Notes: generated by a model not told the origin, from the letters alone. A stretch of DNA of 64,000 nt from Bombyx mori (GCF_030269925.1 NC_085135.1:10850753-10914752), one strand, 5' to 3'. Positions 1 to 10,577 are shown, numbered from the stretch's first letter. Numbers and translations are program-made.

Positions 1-46
1 AATTTACGAAATTAACATCGATACCTCAAAGAAGTTATTACCTCAT

Positions 47-3000
47 GTGCTGGTGGAATCACCAGTGTCCGACATTCCACTCACACTCTTAGTGGACTCA
101 GGATCTGCCATTTGTCTACTAAAACAATCATGTGTTCTCAAACAACCACCTATAACTCCCGAACCAATAAATATAAAAGGCATCGATCCCGGCGAAGAAG
201 CCACCCCTACATTAGGTTACTTTAATCTAAAATTTAAAATCAATGACAACAAATTAATAAACCATAAATTTCAGTTAATAAAAAATATAAACCTACCCTA
301 TGATGGTATCATAGGAAACGATTTCCTAACAGCTAACAGTTGCAATATTGACTATAGTCGCGATGTCCTAAAAAAAAATCGTAATGAAATCAAAATACAC
401 TTCTTCGATCAATATTATATCATTCCCCCACGTACGGAAACAGTGATTGAATCTTCTGTCGTAAATCCAGAATTAAAAGAAGGTGTTATAATAGATCAGC
501 ACCTTTCCAAAACACTCCTTACGGCAAACTGCCTTGTAAAGGTAAAAGAAAACAAAAGAGTAAACATTCCAGTCGTTAATATTTCTAACAAACCTACTAA
601 AATCAGACGTACCCTTAAATTAAAACTAGATGAAATAGACACCTACCCAATTCAGACTCTCCTGAACGTCGAGAATGTAACTAGACGTACAAAAAAGGTA
701 CTAGATTCTTTAAGAACATCTCATTTAAATCAAGAGGAAATTGATGCCCTTCTTAATCTATGTTCAGATTACTCTGATATATTTCATCTTCCTGACGAGC
801 CATTATCCTTTTCTCCAAGCATCCAACACGAAATTAAAACCACTAATGACATTCCAATCCACACTAAATCATATCGGTTCCCGGAATGCCATAAACAAGA
901 AGTAGAAACCCAAATCAATAAAATGTTGGACCAAGATATTATCACTCCATCTTCCTCTCCTTGGTCCTCCCCCATCTGGGTGGTTCCTAAAAAAGCTGAT
1001 GCTTCCGGCCAAAAGAAATGGCGGATAGTAATCGACTATCGGAAACTCAACGACATAACTGTCGGTGAAGTGTACCCTATCCCTCAAATGACTGAGATAC
1101 TCGACCAATTAGGAAAGAGTCAATACTTCAGCACCCTCGACCTTTCATCTGGATTCCATCAACTTCTAATAAAACCGGAAGATGCACCCAAAACAGCCTT
1201 CTCTGTCCCGCAGGGACATTTCCAGTTCAACCGGATGCCCTTCGGCTTAAAAAATGCCCCGTCCACATTCCAAAGACTGATGAATACATGCCTCACAGGC
1301 CTCCAAGGGTCTCGTTGCTTCTCGTATCTCGATGATATTGTCCTATATGCGTTTGACCTTAAAACGGCCATCCAGAATCTCAGAGTCGTATTCGAAAGAC
1401 TAAGAAGATTTAATTTAAAACTGCAGCCCGAAAAATGTGAGTTCCTTCGGAAAGAGGTAACTTACTTAGGCCATATAATCACAAGAGACGGCGTTAAGCC
1501 TAATCCTGACAAAGTCAAGGCCGTAACCCAATATCCTGTCCCAAAATCACAGAAAGATATCAAATCTTTCTTAGGCCTTGTATCATATTACAGGCGCTTC
1601 ATTCCCGACTTCTCTAAGCTTGCTAAGTCTCTTACTTCGCTTTTAAAAAAGGACACCCCATTCAATTGGACTAATGAACAGCAACTTAATTTCGAAAATC
1701 TAAAAAATAAACTAGTAGAAGCACCCATCCTTATCTATCCTGACTTCAATTCGCCTTTCCTGTTGACCTGTGACGCCTCTAACTATGCGATATCGGCCAT
1801 CCTATCACAAGGACCTATAGGGCGAGACCGCCCAGTCTCATACGCATCACGCACCTTAAATAAAGCCGAATGTAATTACAGCGTGACTGAAAAAGAATGT
1901 CTAGCAATAGTGTTCGGCACCAAAACATTCCGACCTTACCTTTATGGTCGTCGCTTTACGATCATAACAGACCACAAACCTTTACAGTGGCTATTCAATT
2001 GTAAAGATCCTGGATCTCGTCTTATTCGTTGGAGACTAAAACTTGAAGAATATGACTATGACATCAAATACAAAAAAGGGAAAACTAATTGTAACGCCGA
2101 CGCCTTATCACGTTTCCCTGTAAACCCAGTAGAAAGTCTATCGCCCAAACCCACTGAAGAATCAAACCTACCAGTCGACCCTGATGCAACAAAGGACAAT
2201 CACTTGAAACCATCTGAAGACCAAAACGTTACTAATCCAAATTCTACCCAAGTCGAACCTACACCAGAAAGCGAACTCATCGACCTCGGTCCTCTTAGCG
2301 ACATAAGTCCTTACGATGACTGTCCATTAGATTTCAGCCCACTCGGTACCCCTCTAGAACCCAACGATAATAACGAGGTCATTGATCCTCTAGCTATCCT
2401 AGATTCATCAAATGATGACTATCCTAAATTTTTAAAAGCTATGTCCAATAAATCCAATACCCTTACCTTCAACACGAACATAAAAGAACATAACCAAAGT
2501 ATAATGAAAAGCTCTTGTAAAATCATAATAATACCCACATCTATTGACCTTGACGAATCAAACCCATATATCGAAGAAATTTTAAGTAATAACGAAAATT
2601 CAGACAACATCATTAACGACGAAAAGGAGCTTTATACATTCAAAAAATTCTCAAGCTCCGGGAAAACCTTCTACCTTCTCTTCACAAAAGTTCACCACTT
2701 CGATGAGTCCTCATATAAGGACATATTCAACACATTAAAGAAAGCTAGAGACGAAATTATGCTCACCGAAACGACAACAGAAATAGCTATAACAGATTTC
2801 AAAAATGTTTTCGAAAAATTATCTTTTACCAAAATATACAATATGATAAATTATCTTTTCCATGACACTAATATCGCAGTCAACATTTATCACGATTCCA
2901 TAATTTACCCCACACTGAGCGAAATACCTAAAATCCTGAAAGAGAATCACAACATACCTATCGCTGGACATCTAGGTTCATCTCGCATGTATAATAGAAT

Positions 3001-3967
3001 TAAGGAGAAGTATTTCTGGAAAGGAATCAGATCCGATATAGACAATTACGTCAAACACTGCTCTCTATGCCAATCCAACAAAGCCCTACGTAAAATAAAC
3101 CGAGCGCCAATGCAAATAACCACTTCCTCAACAAAACCCTTTGATCGAATTAGCATTGATATCGTTGGCCCTCTACCAGAAGCCGGTACTATCCAATTGC
3201 GGTTTATACTCACGATTCAAGATGACTTAACGAAATATTCTTGTGCCTACCCTATATCCAATGCTACGGCAGAAGATACTTGTGAATGTTTAGTCCACTT
3301 TATTTCAATATTCGGAATCCCTAAAATGATCGTAACCGACCAAGGCACAAATTTCACAGCTGACCTCTTTAAAAAGACCTGTGAATTCCTTAAAATAAAA
3401 CAAATATGGGCTTCACCATATCATCCACAAACCCAAGGTGCACTTGAACGCAGCCACTCCACTCTTAAAGAATATTTAAAGTCATTTATCAACGAAAACC
3501 AAAACAACTGGCATAAATACGTTTTTACAGCAATGTTAGCTTACAATACCAATGTCCATACTACAACCCAGTTCACTCCCTACGAACTCCTGTTTGGCCA
3601 CAAACCTTTCATACCAGACTCCATTTATGAACTCCACGCTGACACGACTTATCCCGAATACCTGAAAATGTTAAACCATAAACTTAGACTATCAAGAGAG
3701 AAAGCACTCCAGAATATTCAGGCATCCAAGGAAAGATCAAAGGAATACTATGATCGACACACTCGAATTGTAAAATATAAAGTTGGAGATTATGTTTACC
3801 TAAAAAATCACCTACGACTAAGGAAAGCTCTATCACCCGTATGGAAAGGACCCTATAAGATAGTCAAAATCCATGGTAACAACACCTTATCCCTATTAAT
3901 AAACCGACGACATGTTAAACATCACTTTGATGAGGTCAAGATTGCACATGAAGCGGGAAATAGATGA
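47..3967 (+). CDS. pol: Pol polyprotein: protease, reverse transcriptase, RNase H, integrase
   Basis: The 1306-residue frame carries the full errantivirus pol order. An aspartic protease motif (VDSGSA) lies near residue 17. The reverse transcriptase has YLDDIVLY near residue 426. RNase H follows with a TCDAS motif near 573 and ADALSR near 685. Integrase has an HHCC zinc site near residues 970-1005 (HLGSS, CSLC), then the DDE core (DIVGP near 1037, TDQGTNF near 1097, a glutamate in the ALERSH segment near 1131) and a GPY/F-type module (WKGPYKI) near 1265. An acidic, Asn/Asp-rich linker of roughly 200 residues separates RNase H and integrase and makes the protein longer than many relatives. The annotated ATG is the first in an open frame; the true product is probably made from an upstream gag-pol frame. 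All catalytic residues I can check are present. It acts in reverse transcription and integration in cytoplasm and nucleus. Confidence 0.92.
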   Translation: MLVESPVSDIPLTLLVDSGSAICLLKQSCVLKQPPITPEPINIKGIDPGEEATPTLGYFNLKFKINDNKLINHKFQLIKNINLPYDGIIGNDFLTANSCNIDYSRDVLKKNRNEIKIHFFDQYYIIPPRTETVIESSVVNPELKEGVIIDQHLSKTLLTANCLVKVKENKRVNIPVVNISNKPTKIRRTLKLKLDEIDTYPIQTLLNVENVTRRTKKVLDSLRTSHLNQEEIDALLNLCSDYSDIFHLPDEPLSFSPSIQHEIKTTNDIPIHTKSYRFPECHKQEVETQINKMLDQDIITPSSSPWSSPIWVVPKKADASGQKKWRIVIDYRKLNDITVGEVYPIPQMTEILDQLGKSQYFSTLDLSSGFHQLLIKPEDAPKTAFSVPQGHFQFNRMPFGLKNAPSTFQRLMNTCLTGLQGSRCFSYLDDIVLYAFDLKTAIQNLRVVFERLRRFNLKLQPEKCEFLRKEVTYLGHIITRDGVKPNPDKVKAVTQYPVPKSQKDIKSFLGLVSYYRRFIPDFSKLAKSLTSLLKKDTPFNWTNEQQLNFENLKNKLVEAPILIYPDFNSPFLLTCDASNYAISAILSQGPIGRDRPVSYASRTLNKAECNYSVTEKECLAIVFGTKTFRPYLYGRRFTIITDHKPLQWLFNCKDPGSRLIRWRLKLEEYDYDIKYKKGKTNCNADALSRFPVNPVESLSPKPTEESNLPVDPDATKDNHLKPSEDQNVTNPNSTQVEPTPESELIDLGPLSDISPYDDCPLDFSPLGTPLEPNDNNEVIDPLAILDSSNDDYPKFLKAMSNKSNTLTFNTNIKEHNQSIMKSSCKIIIIPTSIDLDESNPYIEEILSNNENSDNIINDEKELYTFKKFSSSGKTFYLLFTKVHHFDESSYKDIFNTLKKARDEIMLTETTTEIAITDFKNVFEKLSFTKIYNMINYLFHDTNIAVNIYHDSIIYPTLSEIPKILKENHNIPIAGHLGSSRMYNRIKEKYFWKGIRSDIDNYVKHCSLCQSNKALRKINRAPMQITTSSTKPFDRISIDIVGPLPEAGTIQLRFILTIQDDLTKYSCAYPISNATAEDTCECLVHFISIFGIPKMIVTDQGTNFTADLFKKTCEFLKIKQIWASPYHPQTQGALERSHSTLKEYLKSFINENQNNWHKYVFTAMLAYNTNVHTTTQFTPYELLFGHKPFIPDSIYELHADTTYPEYLKMLNHKLRLSREKALQNIQASKERSKEYYDRHTRIVKYKVGDYVYLKNHLRLRKALSPVWKGPYKIVKIHGNNTLSLLINRRHVKHHFDEVKIAHEAGNR

Positions 3968-5256
3968 TCGTAAAAAGAAAACTAAACCTAATAACAATTA
4001 CCTACCTTTATTGTTCTTCTTGCAGACTCACGATCTGTAATCCTATCCTGGGAGATGAAAAGGAAGAGTACACTCATACTATCACCTCGAGCCCTGGCGT
4101 CTATTTCGACCCGTATGGAGTTGCGAAAATTATGAATGACCACATTCACATCGTCATTCCATTTGACATATCCTTTGCCCCAATCCACATAGATAACATT
4201 AAAAACGTCTTTAGTACTATACGCTATCTCTGTCAACAAAGTGAATCTATCAATCACTTTGAATGTCATAACTTGATCCAACCACTTGACTCCCTATTCA
4301 AAGATATTATCCGAGACTTTGAATCCATTTCACATCTGACACCTTCTAATTTAAAACGCTCTGCTTGGTTTGCTGGTATTGGAACTGTTTTCAAACACAT
4401 CTTCGGAACCCTAAATGAAGATGATGCACATAAATATAATAGAGCTATTGCTAAAATACAACAAGCCAATAAGGATATCAATTTCAATCTGAAACAAAGT
4501 ATTTACATTTCTAAATCAGCTATTTCAAACTTTAACGCTACTATAAATGAACTTAATAAGAACCAATTCTTACTTGATGAAGCTATCGAAAAATTATCTC
4601 TTTCGGTTAAAAACATCTCTGTGGTCACTAATTCTGTTAGCTTTAGAACAAACTTAGACGAAATTATAAATGTGTTGCAAGGCAATCTGTTAACACTTTC
4701 ATTCAAAATCGAAGACCTTGTAAACAGTGTCCTGTTTTCAAAAACAAATACTCTTCATCCTTCTATTGTTACTCCTAAGCAATTATATGTAGACCTAGTT
4801 AGTAATGTTAAGAATTTACCTAGATTTAATGACTTCCCTGTAGAATTGAACTTAGATAATATTAATATCCTAATGAATCTTGCAGAAATAGTATCATATG
4901 TCGTCGACAACAATCTTGTATTTGTAGTCAAAATCCCTCTCGTGAATATAGAGACTTACAATTTATATAAAGTCATACCTATACCTGTACCGCACAATCC
5001 TAAATCTCCAAATTCATTTGCACTTGTAACTGCAACGAAACCATTCATTGGAATTAGTGAAAATAAGAAACTATACTTTATCCTTGATAGAATAAGTTCC
5101 TGTAAGATAATCATTGGACATAATTATATTTGTAACCTTGTAGACACATTCAGTGTTGTCAATCATCCAATTTGTGAAACGGAAATCATCACTAAAGCTT
5201 TAGAAACTTTACCTGAAACTTGTATTACGAAATTCATATACTCATGTACTCAATGA
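3964..5256 (+). pseudogene. env: Env-like (baculovirus F-type fusion family) protein, C-terminus lost
   Basis: The start codon overlaps the pol stop in an ATGA arrangement. The 430-residue frame opens with basic residues and a short hydrophobic stretch that could be a signal peptide. Near residues 128-150 there is a Lys-Arg pair followed by a glycine-rich hydrophobic segment and FGTLNEDD, which resembles the cleavage-site and fusion-peptide region of insect errantivirus Env and baculovirus F proteins. A heptad-like region follows. The frame stops soon after LPETC, inside sequence belonging to the neighbouring repeat, so the expected membrane anchor and cytoplasmic tail are missing. As it stands it cannot be a complete membrane fusion protein. 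Family assignment is by motif recognition only. Confidence 0.7.
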
Positions 5257-5513
5257 CGCGCCATGTACTCAATGACGCGCGCCAAGTACGATAAAATTTT
5301 TATTTTTTTATTTTTAAATTTTCAACAATTTTTTTTTAATTTTTTCATCTTTATGACGGTTTCTTGGTATTTTTTTGTATTTCACATATTTTTGTAGAGA
5401 ATGAAAGCTATTGAAGTCTTCTTTTTTTTGTAAAGTGCAAATGTTATTGAGATGAGTTTTATAAACGTGGACTTGGCGCAATTTTTTACAGTGAAACTGT
5501 TTTTGTTCGGATT
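5243..5513. repeat. Single arm of the foldback repeat, with a 19-bp tandem duplication at its edge
   Basis: Bases 5265-5513 match the right arm (43167-43415) and the reverse complement of the left arm of the inverted-repeat element at 42365-43415. At its left edge a 19-bp unit ending in caatgacgcgc occurs twice in tandem (5243-5261 and 5262-5280), and this is where the env frame is broken. The sequence is A+T-rich with long T runs. The stretch 5514-5627 continues the flank shared with copy B (42251-42364). No gene is seen from 5257 to 5627. Confidence 0.8.
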
Positions 5514-5627
5514 TCATATCTTTTTGTTAAGTATTATTTTTTGCTCATTTATTACTTAATAAAAATAAATTATAAATAGTCACTCAGCTTAAGAGCTAAT
5601 GAAACGCTCAATTAATTAGTGTTTTAA

Positions 5628-5847
5628 TGTTAGGTGCCCGACTGGCATGAGACTCTCGGGTTGTCAGTTTCGGTATCGACCGGGGACGCGTGTATTCCGC
5701 TTTAAAGTCTGGCGCGCACTAATTGGGGGTGCGAATGATGCAACAGATGCGCGGGCGCGGGTAGCGCGGGGTGGGTCGTCGCGGCACGGACCTGAGTCAC
5801 ATTCTCTTTGGCTGCTGTTGCCCCGCGAAACGGAACGCTGCGTTACA
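5628..5847 (-). repeat. 3' LTR of Gypsy copy A
   Basis: This 220-bp repeat matches 9028-9247 with a handful of substitutions, and its termini are TGTAACG and CCTAACA in the element orientation. The differences between the two LTRs of this copy suggest that it is older than the BEL element and element E in the same window. Confidence 0.9.
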
Positions 5848-7542
5848 TACTCCCCCTCCAAGTTGGGAACGCGTCCCGAGTCCAACTTGGGACTGTTAGT
5901 CTGAAGACGCGGCCTTCCTCTCTGCCTCTTTGGCATAATTGGATCCGTACTTGAATTTGACGGAGAGTGGGTTAAATCCGCGGTGTGATACTTGCCGATG
6001 ACATTGTTTGACAAGTCTGCTATGAAGTACGTTGTAGGACTAACTATCTTTACTACGCGATACGGGCCATCCCGTCGTGGCATGAACTTACGTGTTACAC
6101 CCCTAGACGCATAAGAAAGCCATAACGAAGGAAATACTCTTCCAGTAGGACTCGGGAGCAAGCCACGGCGGTGGCATCAACAAGTGCGTAGAGTTCTACC
6201 CATCTTGTAGCTACATCCTCTACCAGGAGTACCCATCGCTCCCCCTGCTCTCCTTCTGGCAGTGGCCCGAACAAATCGATTGCGAGAACCTCTCCTCGCT
6301 GTTGAAGCACAGGAGTGAGCCTATACGGCGGTACCGATATAGGCGGATGATCACCGGTATCAATGTGGTGCTCGGCGTAAAGGGTTGGGGCTCCCCCCAC
6401 CCTAAAGATGTCTCCATTCTGCTGCAATAAATGTGATAGCTGCTGCCGTTCATCGGAGCCAAGCATAGAACCCTTATCATCACGCAGGAAGTCAGCAGTA
6501 GAAGCAAACATGCATGGCTTAGGGCACTCATATTCAATTGGATAGGTAACCCGTTTTCCCGAAAAATGCCAAGTGGATGAAGCAAAGTCAAGCACAATAC
6601 CTGCCGCCACCAAAAAATCCATGCCAAGCAAAGTTTCATTATTTTGAGCATCTGGAAAAACAGTAAATTCAAGGGTTACTGACCTTTCGGGACTTATCCT
6701 TACTTCTAGAGTAGTGAGCAAAACTCGGCGGGTGCGCGCGGAACCGTCTGCAAGGCTCACCCGACGCCTGGTTTCCTCACACGGATGGTTATGCTTTAAC
6801 AGCAATTCATAAAGCAACGCACCGGCAACGCTACTCTTAGCTCCCGTATCCAACAAAGCATTACCTCGTATACCTAAAATTTGAGCACTTAAAATTGGTC
6901 TTAACCTAACCTGGTGCTCAGTAGAGTTACTCTGGGCAACACTTTTCACATTAGAATTAATCGTCGAAAAATGTCCGACGTTTTCCATGGTCACCCTATT
7001 TTCGTTCATCATGGTCACCCTATCGCGGCCACTTGGTACCTCGGAATAACTATGTTTTGGTTCGGTACCACTCGAGTAACGCATCAGGGGCCTATTCCTA
7101 GAACTAATATTATTGTTTATATTATGATTAAGTCTAGAATAATTTTGAAGCCTAACCTTGTTATCAGTACCGAAAAAGCGCGGAGGAAGAATCGCCTTAA
7201 AATCGGTAGGATAATAATTATTTTCACTATCAACAAAAGATTGTTTACGATTATTAATATAAATGGACGACTTTACGGTGTTTGAAGTGCAAGCTGTATG
7301 CAACGAGCTGTCGCGATGAATAGAGTTCACTGAACTTGACAGCTGTGTATTTACTTTACCAATAGGTAAATCGGATGTGACTGATCGGGTCCGTGCAGCG
7401 TCGACGGCGTAATAACTTGCGTTACACTTTGTACACTGAGACGGAGTAACACCTTTGGTACCACACCCGTAACACGAGGATACAGCTTGCGTATTTTCGT
7501 TGTCGAATTTCGTTTTTGACGCTAATTTTAAACACTCATCAC
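5848..7542 (-). pseudogene. Gag C-terminus, protease and integrase remnants of Gypsy copy A
   Basis: Reading on the minus strand, the frame resumes after the LINE insertion with a CxxC-type cysteine cluster. It then reaches an aspartic protease (LLDTGAKSS, later LLGMDF) and the first residues of the RT region (HIDTGDHPP). At LTPVLQQ it jumps directly to an integrase core start (VLAIDLFGPLP). The frame ends at 6095. A second frame carries a GPY/F-like module (RRDGPYRVVKIV) and runs through the purine tract into the LTR. The two jumps are internal deletions: one removes RT and RNase H, the other removes the rest of the integrase catalytic core. Copy B shares both junctions, so they predate the duplication. 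Confidence 0.8.
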
Positions 7543-7548
7543 GAATAT

Positions 7549-7933
7549 ACTACCTGTTCATAGATTTAAGAAAACTGTTAAGGAACGTTTGTGCAACAAG
7601 GCATATTATAAAGTTAAGGATTATTTACTAGATGGCACTACGTGGGAATGAGGCGCTCGCTCCTGGCCTTTTCATTTTTCATTATTATTATTATTTTTTT
7701 AGACTTGTTTTTTCTTTTATTGTGAATATTTCTATTTATTTAAAAAAAAGAAAATATTTGAGAAAAAACAAAAAGAAAAAAAAGCCCGCTGAGTTTGTTT
7801 CGCCGGTTCTTCTCAGGACTGTGGCTTTTTTTGGAACCGGTGGTAGAGTTAACATTGTTATTTGTATTTTGACATTCAACAAGTGTGTCATACTGACATC
7901 TAAGTTGAAATAAATGATTTTGAATTTGAATTT
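7549..7933 (+). mobile_element. 5'-truncated LINE 3' end (Jockey/CR1-like) inserted in gag of copy A
   Basis: The insert is absent from copy B at the equivalent place. On the plus strand it encodes about 30 residues of a LINE ORF2 C-terminus (KERLCNKAYYKVKDYL) with a stop near 7650. A 3' untranslated region follows with an AATAAA-like signal and a (TTTGAA)n tail. GAATAT flanks both ends (7543-7548 and 7934-7939) as a probable short target-site duplication, though the tail makes its exact length ambiguous. The 3' sequence with 'gaaccggtggtag' is one I recognise as a common lepidopteran LINE end; family naming is uncertain. Confidence 0.8.
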
Positions 7934-7939
7934 GAATAT

Positions 7940-8861
7940 GTCCGTACTTTTTGCAATAAACACAGAACAGTCTTTTAACAATCGACGTAGATGATACATT
8001 ATCAGTGTTCGTGTAACGAGGCGCGGGGACTCGAACGGTGCTCGGCGCAGCGCTGTCGTCGCGTGGCGGGCCGCCAGCGGCGCCCGAGTTGAATATTTTC
8101 CGCGGCGTCATCCGCGCGTATGTATGCTGCGAAGTCGAAGCACCGGCGGGAACTTCGCCTACGGTACTACCCGATGAACGTGGCGTCGCTCGCTGAGGAT
8201 GGTGAATAAATTCAGGCGGACTGGTCTCGTGGATGGAGTCCTCGATATGGCGCGTTTTCTTTAATAACGTGTCGTATGAAGTTATTTCGTCTCTTCTTAA
8301 TCTTTTACGAACACGACGGTGTAGAAGGCCGTAAAGCATATCAATTTGAACTTTCTCACTAAGTTCACCAGGTGGGAGTCGAGCTAGTAGGGCTCGTGCT
8401 CTGGCAACAAAGATCTCCGTCTTCTCTCTTTGTCTTTGCGACATTTTGAAGAGCTCTAAGTAGACTCGATGGGGCGGTCTGCAATCACCGAAAACGCTTC
8501 GTAACGATGATAAAGCGTCCTCCCAGGAAGTGATGCTAGCTTTAACGCCTTGCCACCACACGGCTGCATTTCCGGTTAGTAACATCGAGAGTCCTCGTAA
8601 CGCGATGGCGTGTCCTACGTCAGCACAATCTTTGTATGATTCGACCGCGTCAAGGAAACCGTCGAGTGAGTCGCCGGGCGCTCCGCTGAACCGCGCCGTG
8701 CATGACGCGAAGTTCCCAGAATGGTGAGCGGGCGTCGAGGAAGGCGGCGATGTCGGCTCCGACGTCGGTGTTGCTGATGATTCGAGTTGAGTTTTATGCT
8801 CAAAAACTCGGTCGAGTAGGCGTTCGAATGCTGCCATTTGACTTTCTTGTAATGACGCCAT
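7940..8861 (-). pseudogene. gag: Gag of Gypsy copy A, split by a LINE insertion
   Basis: The frame begins MASLQESQMAAFERLLDRVF and continues through a capsid-like region (tryptophans, SLRSVFGDCRPP) to the first half of a zinc knuckle (CVYCKKYGHI). There the 7549-7933 insertion interrupts it. Copy B, uninterrupted at this point, completes the knuckle as CVYCKKYGHIRDEC. A few amino acid differences separate the two copies (for example EALSSLRSV against DALSSLRSA). The Gag would package element RNA in cytoplasmic particles. Confidence 0.85.
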
Positions 8862-9003
8862 GTTGTTTGCGGTAAATGTTGGCGTCGGTCCCGCGGTTGA
8901 ACCAATTTCTTCTTCAACGTCTTGAAAATCGGATTGACGCCGTGACTGACGACGAGTACGTGTCGTAATTACGTAGATTCACTCCGAAATACTAGTTAAA
9001 GGG

Positions 9004-9021
9004 CCCGCGCTTGGGCTGCCA
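9004..9021 (-). other. Primer-binding-site candidate, Gypsy copy A
   Basis: On the minus strand the sequence TGGCAGCCCAAGCGCGGG begins six bases after the 5' LTR end. It starts with TGG as expected for pairing with a tRNA 3' CCA end. I cannot name the tRNA with confidence. Confidence 0.6.
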
Positions 9022-9027
9022 GTTTAA

Positions 9028-9247
9028 TGTTAGGTGCCCGACTGGCATGAGACTTTCGGGTTGTCAGTTCCGGTATCGACCGGGGACGCGTGTATTCCGC
9101 TTCAAAGTCTGGCGTGCACTAATTGGGGGTGCGAATGATGCAACAGATGCGCGGGCGCGGGTAGCGCGGGGTGGGTCGTCGCGGCACGGACCTGAGTCAC
9201 ATTCCCTTTGGCTGCTGTTGCCCCGCGAAACGGAACGCTGCGTTACA
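9028..9247 (-). repeat. 5' LTR of Gypsy copy A
   Basis: The 220-bp repeat is nearly identical to 5628-5847 and to the reverse complements of 33814-34033 and 42031-42250. The element-strand flank outside it is ...attattacac, which matches copy B apart from the last base. Confidence 0.9.
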
Positions 9248-10577
9248 GTGTAATAATAATCAACATCAACTTTTACAAATTTAAACCGAATTAAATTTTG
9301 TTTCAAATGTGAAGGGTAGATGACGCTGTTCTTAATTATTTCAGAATTTAAAATTAAAATCTGAAAGCCTTGAAACATCAATCCGCATAAATGTAATTTA
9401 AAAACTACAGTAAGAGGCTTAAATAAAAAGCTGTACTTAACTCAGCCTTAATTAGAATTTTCTTCGGAATTCAGTAGTAAAGTTCAAGTTATTTTAATGA
9501 AATCAAAACCGAAATATTCATAGCATCTTAAACAATCACCTACGAATAAATATTAGTTATTATATTATTTATTATTCGTAGACAATCACAACGGTTTTAT
9601 AGTTTTGGGAAGGGATTTTTTGTAACGCCATCTCGTAAAGTATTTCGGTATTACATTACAAAACAAAATTGTTTCTCCAACAGTAACAACAGTACTTGCT
9701 TCGGCAGTACTTAAACTAAAATACTAACAGTAACAACATTAACGTTATTTAATGTATAAACCGTTCAATAAGAACTGCAAACTATCCCCTTGAAGCTACA
9801 GTTTATGTAGGAATAATGACTTTTTGGCGGGAACGCGAGGTGTGAAGTTGTGTGATTTGTTTTAATTTGTCTATTTAGTGTTTCTTCGGGTTTAAATGTG
9901 TAATAATAGTGGTTTATTAACTGTTTAATATCTGTGAAAGTGCACAAATGTGGGAAAATGAAACAAAGCCGCTGTACGTAACTTCTCGGTTTCCTCCAAA
10001 AAGTCCACTGAGATCTTAGTAAATGACCACCACCATTTTACTGAGATTATATTTCATTCCATATCATCTCATCTCATTTCATTTCACTCCATAATATCAC
10101 ATTTCATTTCACTCCATAATATCATTTTTCATAAAAATATGAATATAAATTAAAATAAGACATGACTTAAAGGTCTCAGTTACCAGGTCATAAAATCCAT
10201 TACAAATAGGAATAATTCCAGCGCACCCTGGCGGCCGTAGATTACCATTCTCGAATATTTATAGTCTGTGGCATGTCACTTTTAACATCGAAAAAAGTCA
10301 GGATCGAAATTTTTGAGCGAGACATAGTTTGTGGTGATAAAATTAATAATTTCAAGTAGATTAATTGTTGTAATTGATATAACTAGTTAATATCAGTAAA
10401 ATAAAGTTGTGAGTGATTGATATAAAATACAATTTAGGAACCAGAAGTACCGTAGAATTAAATAAAATTTCGCAATCTCAAAAAACTGTTCTGCTCACAG
10501 TAAACACAGTCGGTAGTCTGGCGCTCCGTTTACAACGGGATTTTTGAACGGAACTTGGCGCCAGATTCTACCGAATC
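9248..10577. repeat. Non-coding flank shared in inverted orientation with 32284-33813
   Basis: This A+T-rich stretch matches the reverse complement of the sequence left of copy B almost base for base, including a short tandem array of 'cactccataatatca' and 'atttcatttc' units around 10030-10130. It shows that the duplication covers more than the Gypsy element. A stretch from about 9973 (TGTACGTAAC) to about 10508 (AAACACA) has LTR-like TG and CA ends but no second copy or paired gene, so I leave it unnamed. The 60-codon frame at 9765-9947 is also present in copy B, but duplication alone explains that. Confidence 0.75.
10512..10572. other. Long imperfect hairpin
   Basis: GGTAGTCTGGCGC and CCGTT on the left pair with AACGG and GCGCCAGATTCTACC on the right around a loop near ggatttttg. 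The same hairpin occurs twice at 32287-32586 as part of a 150-bp tandem duplication. It could be an LTR-adjacent structure or the edge of an unrecognised element. The TGGCGC motif also looks like a primer-binding-site start. Confidence 0.55.

Larger units (their letters stand above)
1..5256 (+). mobile_element. Errantivirus-like Ty3/Gypsy element, 5' part outside window, 3' end lost
   Basis: The segment holds a long pol frame followed by an env-like frame, the gene order of insect errantiviruses. The gag gene and 5' LTR must lie left of base 1. No 3' LTR follows env. Instead the env frame runs into a different repeat (the foldback arm) near 5243-5265, where a 19-bp stretch is directly repeated. 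The pol frame has no stop or frameshift over more than 3.9 kb, so decay is slight, while the env end and the 3' LTR were removed by a rearrangement. The A+T-rich base use differs sharply from the GC-rich LINEs further right. Confidence 0.85.
5628..9247 (-). mobile_element. Internally deleted Ty3/Gypsy element, copy A
   Basis: Two 220-bp LTRs in the same orientation (5628-5847 and 9028-9247) flank gag, protease and remnants of integrase. The LTRs start TGTAACG and end CCTAACA on the minus strand. A primer-binding-site candidate follows the 5' LTR, and a purine-rich tract precedes the 3' LTR. Most of RT, all of RNase H and part of the integrase core are missing, so the element could only move with help in trans. 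No convincing target-site duplication is visible: the 5' flank ends in ttacac and the 3' flank begins ttaaaac. Copy B at 33814-42250 has the same deletions and the same flanks. Confidence 0.88.

Noticed and set aside
784..1371. Short minus-strand frames opposite the errantivirus pol gene
   Set aside because: They are shadows of a conserved coding region with no features of their own.
5614..5627. A target-site duplication for Gypsy copies A and B
   Set aside because: The flanks read ttacac or ttacat on one side and ttaaaac on the other. No 4-6 bp match is convincing.
9765..9947. A 60-codon frame present identically at 9765-9947 (minus) and 33114-33296 (plus)
   Set aside because: The two frames lie in the inverted segmental duplication, so identity is expected without selection. 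There is no recognisable motif.
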